From an uncultured Bacteroidia bacterium (lineage in GTDB: Bacteria; Bacteroidota; Bacteroidia; Bacteroidales; F082), in the NCBI GenBank assembly GCA_902785755.1, contig CACZZO010000007.1, positions 1 through 64,000 on the forward strand: 64,000 nt of DNA, written 5' to 3'. Each line of letters begins with the position of its first letter. Position 1 is the stretch's first letter. Made by a program: the position numbers and the translations under genes. The notes below the pieces were generated by a model, which had not been told where the DNA came from, did not search any database, and saw only the letters and a list, made by a program, of their open reading frames with translations. This document shows positions 17,555 through 25,560 of this stretch, one piece after another.

Positions 17555-19273
17555 ATGTCAGGCGCAAAAGAAACCCCAAGACAGAAAATGATCGGTATGA
17601 TGTACCTGGTCTATACTGCCTTGTTAGCCATGAATGTCTCGAAGGACATCTTGGATGCCTTCGACACAGTGAACTCTGGTGTTCAGACCACCAACATCAC
17701 CCTTTCGAATCAGATCAATCAGAAATACGCCGCCTTTGAAGAGCAATACGGCTTGGATAAGGAAAAGGTCGGCCCCTATTGGGAGCAGGCACAGGCTCTG
17801 AGAGAGGAAGCCACCGACCTCATCAACTATGTTGAGGCTTTGAAGTGGGACTTGGTGAAGAAGATTGAGGAAAAAGATGCCGCCACTGCACTTGCCGACG
17901 GTCTGCTGAAATCAGCCGACACCGTGCGCTTTGGCCGCAAAATCTATAATGTCAACACCGCAAAGGTGAAATCGAGAGACAACTACAACCGTCCTACCGA
18001 GTACATGATGGGCAATCCTGAAGGTCCGGGCAATGGCGGTAAGGCATACGAGCTTTCAGAGAAAATCAGACGCTTCCGTGGCGAAATCATCAAGGCTATG
18101 GGTCCTGAACACCTCCACGAAGTCGGCCTGATTACCGACAGCATCTATGGTACGAAAGATTATCTCACAGAAAACGGCTATGCTGAAAGCCAGATGAAGA
18201 AACTCCCTCTCGAAGGCAACTACTATGGCGCGAAAATCAGCTACTATCCCGGCATGACCGACCCTGTTCAGGACAGTTGGGAATACCACAACTTCCACCA
18301 CACGGTGTTGGTTGCTGATGTCACTTTGTTGAACAAGATTATCTCTGAGGCCGAGACTGCTGAGTTGAACGCCCTCACCGAATTGATGTCGGACATCCAC
18401 GCTTCCGACTTCACCTTCGACGAAATTGGTGCAAGAGTGTTTGCTGAGAGTGGTTATCTGCTTTCGGGCCAGACCTATAGGGCACAAGCTATGGTGACTG
18501 CTTGGAAGAACTCACAATTGACCGCCCGCGTCAAGCTCGATGGCGGTGCCGAAAGAGAGTACACCAGCAATGCCCAAGGCGTGATTCCGTTGGAGTGGAA
18601 TGTTGGCGTTGGTACCCACAACTACACGGGTGTCATCGACATGCTCGATCCTTCCACCAACCAGATTGAAGAATTCCCGTTCTCTGGCTCATTCACTGTG
18701 GCTCCTCCTGCGGTGTCAGTTTCTGCCACTAAGATGAATGTGGTCTATCGCGGTATCGACAACCCGATTGCCGTCGGTGGCGGTGTCGGTGGCGAAATCA
18801 GTGCCACGGCCAGCAGCGGTACGCTGAGCAGAACAGGTAATGGCACCTACAACTTGCGTCCCGGCGAGGCCAACGAAGTGACCATCAATGTCAGTTCGGG
18901 TGGTTCAAGCCTCGGTAGCATGAAGTTCCGCGTGAAAGACCTTCCCAAGCCTGAAGCCCTCATCCGTAACGTGGTCAATGGTTTGGTTTCGAAAAGTGCT
19001 CTGCTCGCTGCCAACCGTGTTGAAGCAGAAATGAAGGATTTCGACTTCGACGGTGTCAAGTACGATGTGGTGGGTTACACCTTCCGTTATAAGACCAAGG
19101 CTGGTACCACCAAGGAAGCCAAGGCCAACAGCGGTGCCTTTACCGACGAGATTAAGAACGCCATCAGCGGTTCCAATGTGGGTGACACGTTCCTCTTCAC
19201 CGCTATCCAAGTGCGTGGTAACGATGGCAAGACCAAGACCCTCGACACGCCTATTGGTGTTGAAATCAAGTAA
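17555..19273 (+). CDS. gldM: T9SS motor protein GldM/PorM
   Basis: The N-terminus KETPRQKMIGMMYLVYTALLAMNVSKDIL is the characteristic single membrane helix that inserts in the GldL ring. The rest is periplasmic: four D1-D4-like domains, with Gly-rich beta domains in the second half (VSVSATKMNVVYRGIDNPIAVG). It transmits torque from the inner membrane to the GldKN ring. The 572 residues are slightly longer than the ~515 of model GldM proteins. The start ATG follows AAGGAG 8 bp upstream. Confidence 0.97.
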   Translation: MSGAKETPRQKMIGMMYLVYTALLAMNVSKDILDAFDTVNSGVQTTNITLSNQINQKYAAFEEQYGLDKEKVGPYWEQAQALREEATDLINYVEALKWDLVKKIEEKDAATALADGLLKSADTVRFGRKIYNVNTAKVKSRDNYNRPTEYMMGNPEGPGNGGKAYELSEKIRRFRGEIIKAMGPEHLHEVGLITDSIYGTKDYLTENGYAESQMKKLPLEGNYYGAKISYYPGMTDPVQDSWEYHNFHHTVLVADVTLLNKIISEAETAELNALTELMSDIHASDFTFDEIGARVFAESGYLLSGQTYRAQAMVTAWKNSQLTARVKLDGGAEREYTSNAQGVIPLEWNVGVGTHNYTGVIDMLDPSTNQIEEFPFSGSFTVAPPAVSVSATKMNVVYRGIDNPIAVGGGVGGEISATASSGTLSRTGNGTYNLRPGEANEVTINVSSGGSSLGSMKFRVKDLPKPEALIRNVVNGLVSKSALLAANRVEAEMKDFDFDGVKYDVVGYTFRYKTKAGTTKEAKANSGAFTDEIKNAISGSNVGDTFLFTAIQVRGNDGKTKTLDTPIGVEIK

Positions 19274-19293
19274 ACAATTTAAACCTTTATAAG

Positions 19294-20136
19294 ATGAAAA
19301 AGACACTTGTTTCCATGTTGACCCTTGCGGTGCTCTTCGGCAGCCTGAGCCTCAATGCCCAGACGACCGACATCAAGCCCCCGAAGAACAGCATCCTCTC
19401 CGGCCAGCAGCAAATCATGAACGAAAAGGCTCCTTCGCCGCTTCCACCCATCGACGAGTCCAATGTCATGTGGAAGAAGACGGTGATTAGGGAAATCGAC
19501 TTCCGTCAGAAGATCAATCAAGTGTTCTACTACCCAATCAATCCGACCGAGGACTGGAGAAACCTTATCACGGTGATTTATGATGGCATTCAAAACGGTG
19601 ACATCACACCTTATCGCGTCGAGAACAACATCGACGACATGGTGACTCCCTTGACTTTGGCCGATTTTGAAAAAGAAAACACGAAGATTGGCGACCCGCC
19701 GGTCATTTGGAAAGACGGCGAGGAAGTGCCGAACGAGATTGCTTTCAAGGATCGTATGCTCAATGTGACCCGTTTGCGCATTAAGGAAGACTGGTACTTC
19801 GATAAGAAATTGTCGCAGTTCTTGGTTCGCATCATTGCCTTGGGTCCTATCGTTGTCGACGACGACGGTGGCCTGTCGCAAGTCTGCTGGATTCCTTATG
19901 AGAATTCCCGCGAAGTGTTAGCCAAGGCTTTCGCCTTCAACCGCAACAACTCGGCCTCGCGCCGCACCTATGATGAAGTGTTGCAGAAGCGCATCTTCGA
20001 CAGCTACATCATCAAAGAAGAAAACGTGTACGACCGTTACATCAACTCCTACGCTTTCAACATTGATGCCCTCTACGAATCGGAGCGCATCAAGAACAAG
20101 ATGTTCGATTTCGAACAGAGCCTCTGGGAGTATTGA
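19294..20136 (+). CDS. gldN: T9SS ring protein GldN/PorN
   Basis: A signal peptide (about 1-22, ending LNAQ) precedes a mature periplasmic protein with the family block NVMWKKTVIREIDFRQKINQVFYYPINP and a C-terminal part rich in YDEVLQKRIFDSYIIKEENVYDR. GldN pairs with the GldK lipoprotein in the ring under the outer membrane. It is last in the operon, 20 bp after gldM, and a terminator follows at 20156. Confidence 0.97.
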   Translation: MKKTLVSMLTLAVLFGSLSLNAQTTDIKPPKNSILSGQQQIMNEKAPSPLPPIDESNVMWKKTVIREIDFRQKINQVFYYPINPTEDWRNLITVIYDGIQNGDITPYRVENNIDDMVTPLTLADFEKENTKIGDPPVIWKDGEEVPNEIAFKDRMLNVTRLRIKEDWYFDKKLSQFLVRIIALGPIVVDDDGGLSQVCWIPYENSREVLAKAFAFNRNNSASRRTYDEVLQKRIFDSYIIKEENVYDRYINSYAFNIDALYESERIKNKMFDFEQSLWEY

Positions 20137-20155
20137 TTTGTTGAAGTTTCATTTG

Positions 20156-20190
20156 AAAAAAGGACATCCAATGGTGGGTGTCCTTTTTTT
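20156..20190 (+). terminator. Terminator of the gldKLMN operon
   Basis: AGGACA pairs with TGTCCT. It is flanked by an A run before and a seven-T run after. Confidence 0.85.
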
Positions 20191-20217
20191 GTGACCCGTA
20201 CGACAATACCAATAAAA

Positions 20218-20252
20218 CAAAAAAAGCAGCAGAGAAATCTGCTGCTTTTTTG
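20218..20252. terminator. Bidirectional terminator downstream of tRNA-Pro
   Basis: AAAAAGCAGCAGA and TCTGCTGCTTTTT form a 13-bp hairpin with loop GAAA. It ends the minus-strand tRNA transcript and can also stop read-through from gldN. Confidence 0.85.
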
Positions 20253-20326
20253 TCGGAGTGGCCCGACTCGAACGGGCGACCGCTTGCACCCCATGCAAGA
20301 ATGCTAGCCAACTGCACCACACCCCG
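20253..20326 (-). tRNA. tRNA-Pro (anticodon GGG)
   Basis: The minus strand folds into a full cloverleaf. The acceptor is CGGGGTG/CACTCCG with discriminator A. The anticodon arm is CTTGC-ATGGGGT-GCAAG with anticodon GGG at 20290-20292, and the T arm is GGGC..GCCC with TTCGAGT. G37 after the anticodon fits tRNA-Pro. CCA is not encoded. Confidence 0.95.
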
Positions 20327-20415
20327 ATTGCATTTAACTGCGTTGAATCTTTCGATTTGCGGCTGCAAAGATACGAATGTTTTTTGAATTGTTGTTCAAT
20401 TTCCGAAAAAAAAGT

Positions 20416-20423
20416 TACCTTTG
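20416..20423 (+). promoter_or_regulatory. -7 box of trxB
   Basis: TACCTTTG matches TAnnTTTG, 47 bp before ATG 20471. A threefold CTAAACT repeat follows in the leader (20440-20463). Confidence 0.6.
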
Positions 20424-20470
20424 CCGAAAATATCTCTTAACCCTAAACTCTAAACTCTAAACTTGTAAAT

Positions 20471-21412
20471 ATGGAACATGTTGAATGTCTGATTATTGGC
20501 TCAGGCCCAGCGGGCTACACAGCAGCCATCTACACATGCCGCGCCGATGTGAAAACCGTCGTTTATGAGGGTATGCAACCCGGCGGACAACTCACCCAAA
20601 CCACCGAAATCGAGAATTTTCCGGGCTATCCCAACGGTGTGAAAGGCCCTGACATGATGGAGGAAATCCGTCAGCAGGCCTTGCGCTTTGGTGCTGAGAT
20701 TCGCGAAGGCGAAGTCACAGGTATCGATGTCAGCCAGCGACCTTTCAAGGTGACGACGGAATATGACGGCGAAATCTTCGCCGACTCCATCATCGTTTCC
20801 ACGGGTGCGGCGGCTCGTTATCTGGGCTTGCCTACCGAGGAAGAATTCAAGGGCGGTGGCGTGTCAGCCTGCGCCACTTGCGACGGTTTCTTCTACAAAG
20901 GCAAGGACGTGGCGGTCGTTGGCGGCGGCGACACGGCTTGCGAGGATGCCACCTATTTGGCCAAACTCTGCAACAAGGTTTATCTCATCGTCCGCCGTGA
21001 CGTGCTTCGTGCTTCAAAGGCCATGCAACACCGCGTTTTGAACACGCCCAACATCGAGGTCTTGTGGAAACACCAGACCAAGGAACTTTTCGGTGAGCAA
21101 CAAGGCTTTATGAAGAAATTGAAAGGTGCCGTGCTCTACCACAGCGACACCAAGGAGGAACGTACCATTTATGTGGATGGTTTCTTTGAGGCCATTGGTC
21201 ACACGCCCAACACTGCGCCGTTCAAAGGAATACTTGACATGGATGAGGAAGGCTACATCATCACCAAGCCGAAATCGACGGCCACTAATGTGGAGGGCAT
21301 CTTCGCTTGCGGCGACTGCCAAGACCGCATTTACCGTCAGGCCATCGTGGCTGCCGGAACGGGTGCCATGGCAGGGATTGAAGTGGAGCGGTTTTTGGCT
21401 GAGAATAAATGA
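20471..21412 (+). CDS. trxB: Thioredoxin reductase
   Basis: The 313-residue flavoprotein has FAD-binding GSGPAGYTAAIYTCRA near the start, the redox pair Cys134-A-T-Cys137 in SACATCDGFF, NADPH-binding GGGDTACEDATYLA, and the C-terminal FACGDCQDRIYRQ. It reduces thioredoxin with NADPH in the cytoplasm. Its last ATGA overlaps the start of the GSCFA gene, so the two are translationally coupled. Confidence 0.97.
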   Translation: MEHVECLIIGSGPAGYTAAIYTCRADVKTVVYEGMQPGGQLTQTTEIENFPGYPNGVKGPDMMEEIRQQALRFGAEIREGEVTGIDVSQRPFKVTTEYDGEIFADSIIVSTGAAARYLGLPTEEEFKGGGVSACATCDGFFYKGKDVAVVGGGDTACEDATYLAKLCNKVYLIVRRDVLRASKAMQHRVLNTPNIEVLWKHQTKELFGEQQGFMKKLKGAVLYHSDTKEERTIYVDGFFEAIGHTPNTAPFKGILDMDEEGYIITKPKSTATNVEGIFACGDCQDRIYRQAIVAAGTGAMAGIEVERFLAENK

Positions 21413-22362
21413 TTCTTCAGACCGAAATAAAAATCCGACCTTTAGAGCAAACCATCCGTTATGGCGATGGTTTGCTCTATTTGGGTTCGTGTTTCGCCGA
21501 TGAGGTGGGCGGCATCTGCAAAGGCTTGGGTTTCAATGCGATGGTGAATCCTTTCGGTGTGCTGTATAATCCTGCCAGCATTGCGCAGTCGGTGGAGCGA
21601 TTGCATAGTGGAAAGCCGTTTATTGCTGAGGAAGTGATAAAAGTAGGCGAGGGGCAATACTGCACTTTCAGCCACAACACGGCATTTTGGAATATCTCTG
21701 AAACTGCGCTTTTGGAACAGGTGAACGGAAACCTGAAAGCGGCTCACGAGCATTTCATGGAATCAAGATGGATTATTGTCAGTTTGGGGACTTCTTGGGT
21801 GTTTCGGCATAAGGAAACCCATCAGGTGGTCGCCAATTGCCACAAGTTGCCAGCCCGACAATTTGACAGGGAGTTCCTCTCCATGGAGCAGTCGGCGGAC
21901 TGCCTTGCAAAGATGCTGCAAGCCCATCCTGAAAAGCAATTTATTTTTACCGTGTCGCCCTTGCGTCATCTGAAAGACGGCTTGCACGAAAACCAGTTGA
22001 GCAAAGCTGCTTTGCTGTTAGCTGTAAATCAAGTATGTACGCAATTTGACAACGCCCATTATTTCCCCGCTTACGAAATCCTTTTGGACGAGTTGCGCGA
22101 TTACCGCTTTTATAAAGAGGACATGGTACACCCAACTGAACAAGCCGTGCGTTACATTTGGGAACGTTTCACCGATTTCGCTATTGACCCGAAGGAAAAA
22201 CCCGCCATGCAAGCCGCCAATGAATTGAAACAGATGCTTCAGCATAGGCCAATGTTTCCTGAAAGCGAGGCATTTAGGAAGTTTGAGGCACTGAAGGAAA
22301 AGAAAATCAACGACTTGAAACGTGATTTTTCGAGAGTTTGCATTAATAATTTGAGCAAATAG
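21409..22362 (+). CDS. GSCFA-domain protein
   Basis: The name motif is visible near residue 25 (YLGSCFADEVG), followed by the typical NPFGVLYNPASIAQSV and SLGTSWVFR. GSCFA proteins are SGNH-hydrolase-like, and their substrate is unknown. The C-terminal half holds FTVSPLRHLKDG and DMVHPTEQAVRYIWERF, consistent with a late catalytic Asp/His pair (D-x-x-H). It is coupled to trxB by a 4-bp overlap. No signal peptide. Confidence 0.88.
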   Translation: MILQTEIKIRPLEQTIRYGDGLLYLGSCFADEVGGICKGLGFNAMVNPFGVLYNPASIAQSVERLHSGKPFIAEEVIKVGEGQYCTFSHNTAFWNISETALLEQVNGNLKAAHEHFMESRWIIVSLGTSWVFRHKETHQVVANCHKLPARQFDREFLSMEQSADCLAKMLQAHPEKQFIFTVSPLRHLKDGLHENQLSKAALLLAVNQVCTQFDNAHYFPAYEILLDELRDYRFYKEDMVHPTEQAVRYIWERFTDFAIDPKEKPAMQAANELKQMLQHRPMFPESEAFRKFEALKEKKINDLKRDFSRVCINNLSK

Positions 22363-22384
22363 GGGGAATTTCACAAATTATTCC

Positions 22385-22392
22385 TACCTTTG
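22385..22392 (+). promoter_or_regulatory. -7 box of the pseudouridine synthase gene
   Basis: TACCTTTG matches TAnnTTTG, 34 bp before ATG 22427. Confidence 0.6.
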
Positions 22393-22426
22393 CCGCCCAA
22401 TTTCAACAACACTAATACATTAATAA

Positions 22427-23866
22427 ATGACTGAAAACGAAAGATCTGGCAAGCGTCCGCGCACCAGAATTGGGGAACCGGAAGAGTTCCAACAGAGAAG
22501 GTCCTTCAAATTCTATCACCGCGATGGTGACGAGGAAGGGCAAGAAGAGAGAAGATTTGGCGACAAGCCGAGAGGTGAACGCCGCTTTGATGACCGTGGC
22601 GACCGCCGTTTCGGCGACCGCAAGTTTGGTGACCGTCCGCGCCGCCGCTTTGACGACGATGACCGTCCGCGTCGCAGATTCGATGATGACGATCGTCCGC
22701 GTCGTAGGTTTGACGATGATGACCGTCCACGCCGCCGTTTCGATGACGACAAGCCGCGTGAGCGTCGTTTCCATGACGACGACCGTCCGCGCCGTCGCTT
22801 TGATGACGATGACCGCCCAAGGTCGCGCCGCTTTGATGATGAAAGACCTCGCGGTGAACGCCGTTTCGATGATCGTCCGCGTCGCAGATTCGATGATGAT
22901 GACCGTCCGCGTCGCCGTTTTGATGACGACAAACCGCGTGAACGCCGTTTCCATGACGATGACAGACCACGCCGTCGCTTTGACGACGATGACCGTCCAA
23001 GGCGTCGTTTCGATGACGACCGCCCGCGTGGTGGCCGCCGCTTCGATGACCGCCCCCGCGACCGTCGCCGTTTCGATGACGAGGAAGAACCGCGCCGTGG
23101 CCGCAAGGGTTATGTTCGCGAAAAAGACCCGTTGTATGACCGCCCGAAAGCCACTGGCGAAATCCGCCTGAACAAGTATTTGGCCGATTGTGGCATCTGC
23201 TCGCGCCGCGAAGCCGACGACCTCATCAAGGCCGGCTGCGTGATGGTGAATGACGAGGTGATTACCACGATGGGCTATAAAGTGAAGACTGAAGATAAGG
23301 TGGTGTATGGCGGCCAGACCCTCAATCGCGAGAAACTCCGCTACATCCTGCTCAACAAGCCCAAAGGCTACATCACCACTTCCGACGACCCGTATGAGCG
23401 CGATACGGTGATGGAACTCGTGAAGAACGCATGCCCTGAGCGCGTTTATCCCGTGGGTCGTTTGGATAAGCAAACCACTGGCTTGTTGCTGTTTACCAAC
23501 GATGGCGACTTGGCCAAGAAGTTGACTCACCCGAGCAGCGAAGTCCCGAAGCTGTATCATGTCATTTTGGACAAGCCTTTGACCAAGAACGACATGCTTC
23601 GCATTTCTGAGGGCATCGAACTTGATGACGGCCCCATTGCTGCCGACAGCATCGCATACGACCAAGACGACGACAGCAAGAAGAGCATTGGCATCGAACT
23701 CCATTCGGGCCGCAACCGCATCGTGCGCCGTATTTTTGAACACCTCGGCTACGAAGTGACGAAACTCGACCGCGTGATGTTCGCTGGTCTCGACAAATAC
23801 AAACTTCCTCGCGGCGAGTGGCGTTTCCTCACCGATTTGGAAGTGGTCAATTTGAAGAAGATTTGA
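22427..23866 (+). CDS. rluB: RluB-type 23S rRNA pseudouridine synthase with long Arg/Asp-rich N-terminus
   Basis: Residues of about 1-235 are low complexity, with many copies of DRPRRRFDDD. An S4 RNA-binding domain follows (about 243-290, IRLNKYLADCGICSRREAD). The catalytic domain ends the protein, with the active-site Asp347 in GRLDKQTTGL and RNRIVRRIFEHLGYEV near the end. It isomerises a uridine of the large ribosomal RNA, and RluB is the closest class by architecture. Arg-rich tails on this enzyme are frequent in Bacteroidota, but this one is long. The downstream methyltransferase gene overlaps its stop codon. Confidence 0.9.
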   Translation: MTENERSGKRPRTRIGEPEEFQQRRSFKFYHRDGDEEGQEERRFGDKPRGERRFDDRGDRRFGDRKFGDRPRRRFDDDDRPRRRFDDDDRPRRRFDDDDRPRRRFDDDKPRERRFHDDDRPRRRFDDDDRPRSRRFDDERPRGERRFDDRPRRRFDDDDRPRRRFDDDKPRERRFHDDDRPRRRFDDDDRPRRRFDDDRPRGGRRFDDRPRDRRRFDDEEEPRRGRKGYVREKDPLYDRPKATGEIRLNKYLADCGICSRREADDLIKAGCVMVNDEVITTMGYKVKTEDKVVYGGQTLNREKLRYILLNKPKGYITTSDDPYERDTVMELVKNACPERVYPVGRLDKQTTGLLLFTNDGDLAKKLTHPSSEVPKLYHVILDKPLTKNDMLRISEGIELDDGPIAADSIAYDQDDDSKKSIGIELHSGRNRIVRRIFEHLGYEVTKLDRVMFAGLDKYKLPRGEWRFLTDLEVVNLKKI

Positions 23867-25032
23867 ACGAATCGACCAAACAGTTTATCAGGGAAAACCT
23901 GAACGCCGATGTGCCGACGCTTGCCTTGAAGAAGGCACCCGTCGGCACTGACTTTTCATTGGCTCTGAGGCAGATAGCCGCCCGACAGTTGTTGCGAAAG
24001 AAAGTGCCGGAGTGGAGCGAAAACGAAGACCTACTCTTTCCCGCGCACCTTTCCATTGAGCAATGCTCATCGGAGGCGAGTGCGAACTATAAGGCTAACT
24101 TGCTAAAAGGCAATACCTTTGCCGACCTTACAGGAGGTTTGGGCATCGACACCTATTATATATCGCAGCATTTCCAGCAAGCCGACTATGTGGAACGGCA
24201 AGCCGAACTTTGCGATTTGGCGAGGCACAATTTTGAGGTCTTGAATGCCAACATCAAGGTTTGGAACGAAACGGCGGAGGAGTATTTAAGCCATTGCGAA
24301 CCAAAGGATTGTGTTTTCATAGACCCTGCTCGAAGGGATGAATATGGCCGCAAGACCGTTTCCATCGCCGATTGCACGCCCAATGTGGCCGATTTGCAGG
24401 TATTGCTTTTGCAAAAGGCTGAGAAAGTGATGATTAAGTTGTCACCCATGCTCGACATCAGCAAGGCTCTTGAGGAATTGCATCAGGTGAGGGAAGTCCA
24501 TGTGGTGGCTGTCGCCAATGAGTGTAAGGAGTTGGATTTCATCTTGGAACGTGGCTATCAGGGTGAAATTCAGTTCGTTTGCGTCAATTTGTTGACGGAG
24601 CAGCCAGAAGTGCGTTTCACGATGGAGGAGGAGCGGAACAGTTCCGGAAAACTTGCTGAAAGCGTGTTGAAATACCTTTACGAACCCAATCCCGCCGTGA
24701 TGAAGGCGGGTTGTTTCAAACTATTAACCCAGCGTTTTGATGTTTTCAAATTGCATAAAAACAGCAATTTATACACTTCTGAAGACTTGATTTCCGATTT
24801 TCCGGGTCGCATTTTCGAGGTGGATGGTTGGACACCTTATAATAAAAAGGTGAAACAAACCCTGCTTCAGAATGTGGACAAGGCGAGCATAGCCGTGCGC
24901 AATTTCCCGCTTTCGGTGGCTGATTTGCGGAAAACGCTGAAAATCAGCGACGGAGATGAGTGGTTTTTGTTTGCCACCACTTTGAAGGGCGAGCAGAAGA
25001 TACTCATCAAAACGAAGAAACCGCCCCAATAG
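23863..25032 (+). CDS. Class I SAM-dependent methyltransferase with THUMP-like domain
   Basis: The central Rossmann part is clear: FADLTGGLGIDTYYISQHF binds SAM, VERQAELCDLARHNF follows, and FIDPARRD takes the place of the catalytic DPPY-type motif. The C-terminal ~100 residues resemble the THUMP-like domain of this Bacteroidota family, which suggests an RNA substrate. I favour TTG 23863, which overlaps the rluB stop as TTGA. A GTG at 23818 would extend it 45 bases into rluB. Both genes probably form one operon for RNA modification. The modified base is unknown. Confidence 0.8.
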   Translation: MNESTKQFIRENLNADVPTLALKKAPVGTDFSLALRQIAARQLLRKKVPEWSENEDLLFPAHLSIEQCSSEASANYKANLLKGNTFADLTGGLGIDTYYISQHFQQADYVERQAELCDLARHNFEVLNANIKVWNETAEEYLSHCEPKDCVFIDPARRDEYGRKTVSIADCTPNVADLQVLLLQKAEKVMIKLSPMLDISKALEELHQVREVHVVAVANECKELDFILERGYQGEIQFVCVNLLTEQPEVRFTMEEERNSSGKLAESVLKYLYEPNPAVMKAGCFKLLTQRFDVFKLHKNSNLYTSEDLISDFPGRIFEVDGWTPYNKKVKQTLLQNVDKASIAVRNFPLSVADLRKTLKISDGDEWFLFATTLKGEQKILIKTKKPPQ

Positions 25033-25066
25033 AAGCGGTTTCTGTAAAGTCTTGAAGGGGAAGGCG

Positions 25067-25378
25067 TTATCTCCTGTCGGGGATGCCGAACTTGACCCAC
25101 CATGTTTGGTCATACTTGTTCTTGATGGCCTTTTTCACCGTTTGGGTACGGTCTTTCAAGGTGTTCAAGGCTTTGTGGGCTTCTTCACCTTTCTTGCGAA
25201 ATTCCTCTTGAATTTTGTCCATTTCGGCAGAAAGGGCTTCCAAGCGCTTGCAGTCTTCTTCCATTTTTTGTATCACGCTTTCCTCCACGCCGGCCTCCCG
25301 ACCCAAGCGTTGGTTCCTTTTTACTCCTGACAGAATCAGTTTCGATTTTTCGAGTTGGTCTTTAAAAATTTGATACAT
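25067..25378 (-). CDS. Small coiled-coil protein, unknown function
   Basis: The 103-residue protein is almost all charged helix (EESVIQKMEEDCKRLEAL..), probably a coiled coil, and ends WWVKFGIPDRR. No signal or membrane segment. It has its own well-placed promoter (25426) and converges with the methyltransferase gene. No family is recognised. Confidence 0.65.
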   Translation of the reverse strand: MYQIFKDQLEKSKLILSGVKRNQRLGREAGVEESVIQKMEEDCKRLEALSAEMDKIQEEFRKKGEEAHKALNTLKDRTQTVKKAIKNKYDQTWWVKFGIPDRR

Positions 25379-25425
25379 AATGTGTTGTTCCTTATTTTTT
25401 CTGGTTTTTTATTCGTTTGAGGTTG

Positions 25426-25433
25426 CAAATATA
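25426..25433 (-). promoter_or_regulatory. -7 box of the coiled-coil gene
   Basis: The minus strand reads TATATTTG, matching TAnnTTTG, 47 bp before ATG 25378. Confidence 0.55.
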
Positions 25434-25446
25434 GGAAAAATTCAAA

Positions 25447-25560
25447 CTATTTCCGCTCAAAAAAGGCCTCTTTCTTCTCGCTGTCAGGCTTGTCTACGGT
25501 CAATTGACTGATTTTGTGGATTTTGTCATTGTCCAACACAATGGTGGTGCGATAGTCTTT
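25447..25560 (-). pseudogene. Relic of a gene 3' end next to ATPase paralogue 3
   Basis: Just past the ATPase stop, in another frame, the minus strand stays open for about 37 codons (starting YKDYRTTIVLDNDKIHKI and ending EKKEAFFERK-stop) with coding-like composition but no start codon. It looks like the tail of a gene whose 5' part was replaced by the ATPase. Confidence 0.4.

Noticed and set aside
22570..23105. CRISPR-like regular repeats
   Set aside because: The repeats are in-frame codons for DRPRRRFDDD, vary in length and have no unique spacers. No cas gene is in the window. No CRISPR array is seen elsewhere.
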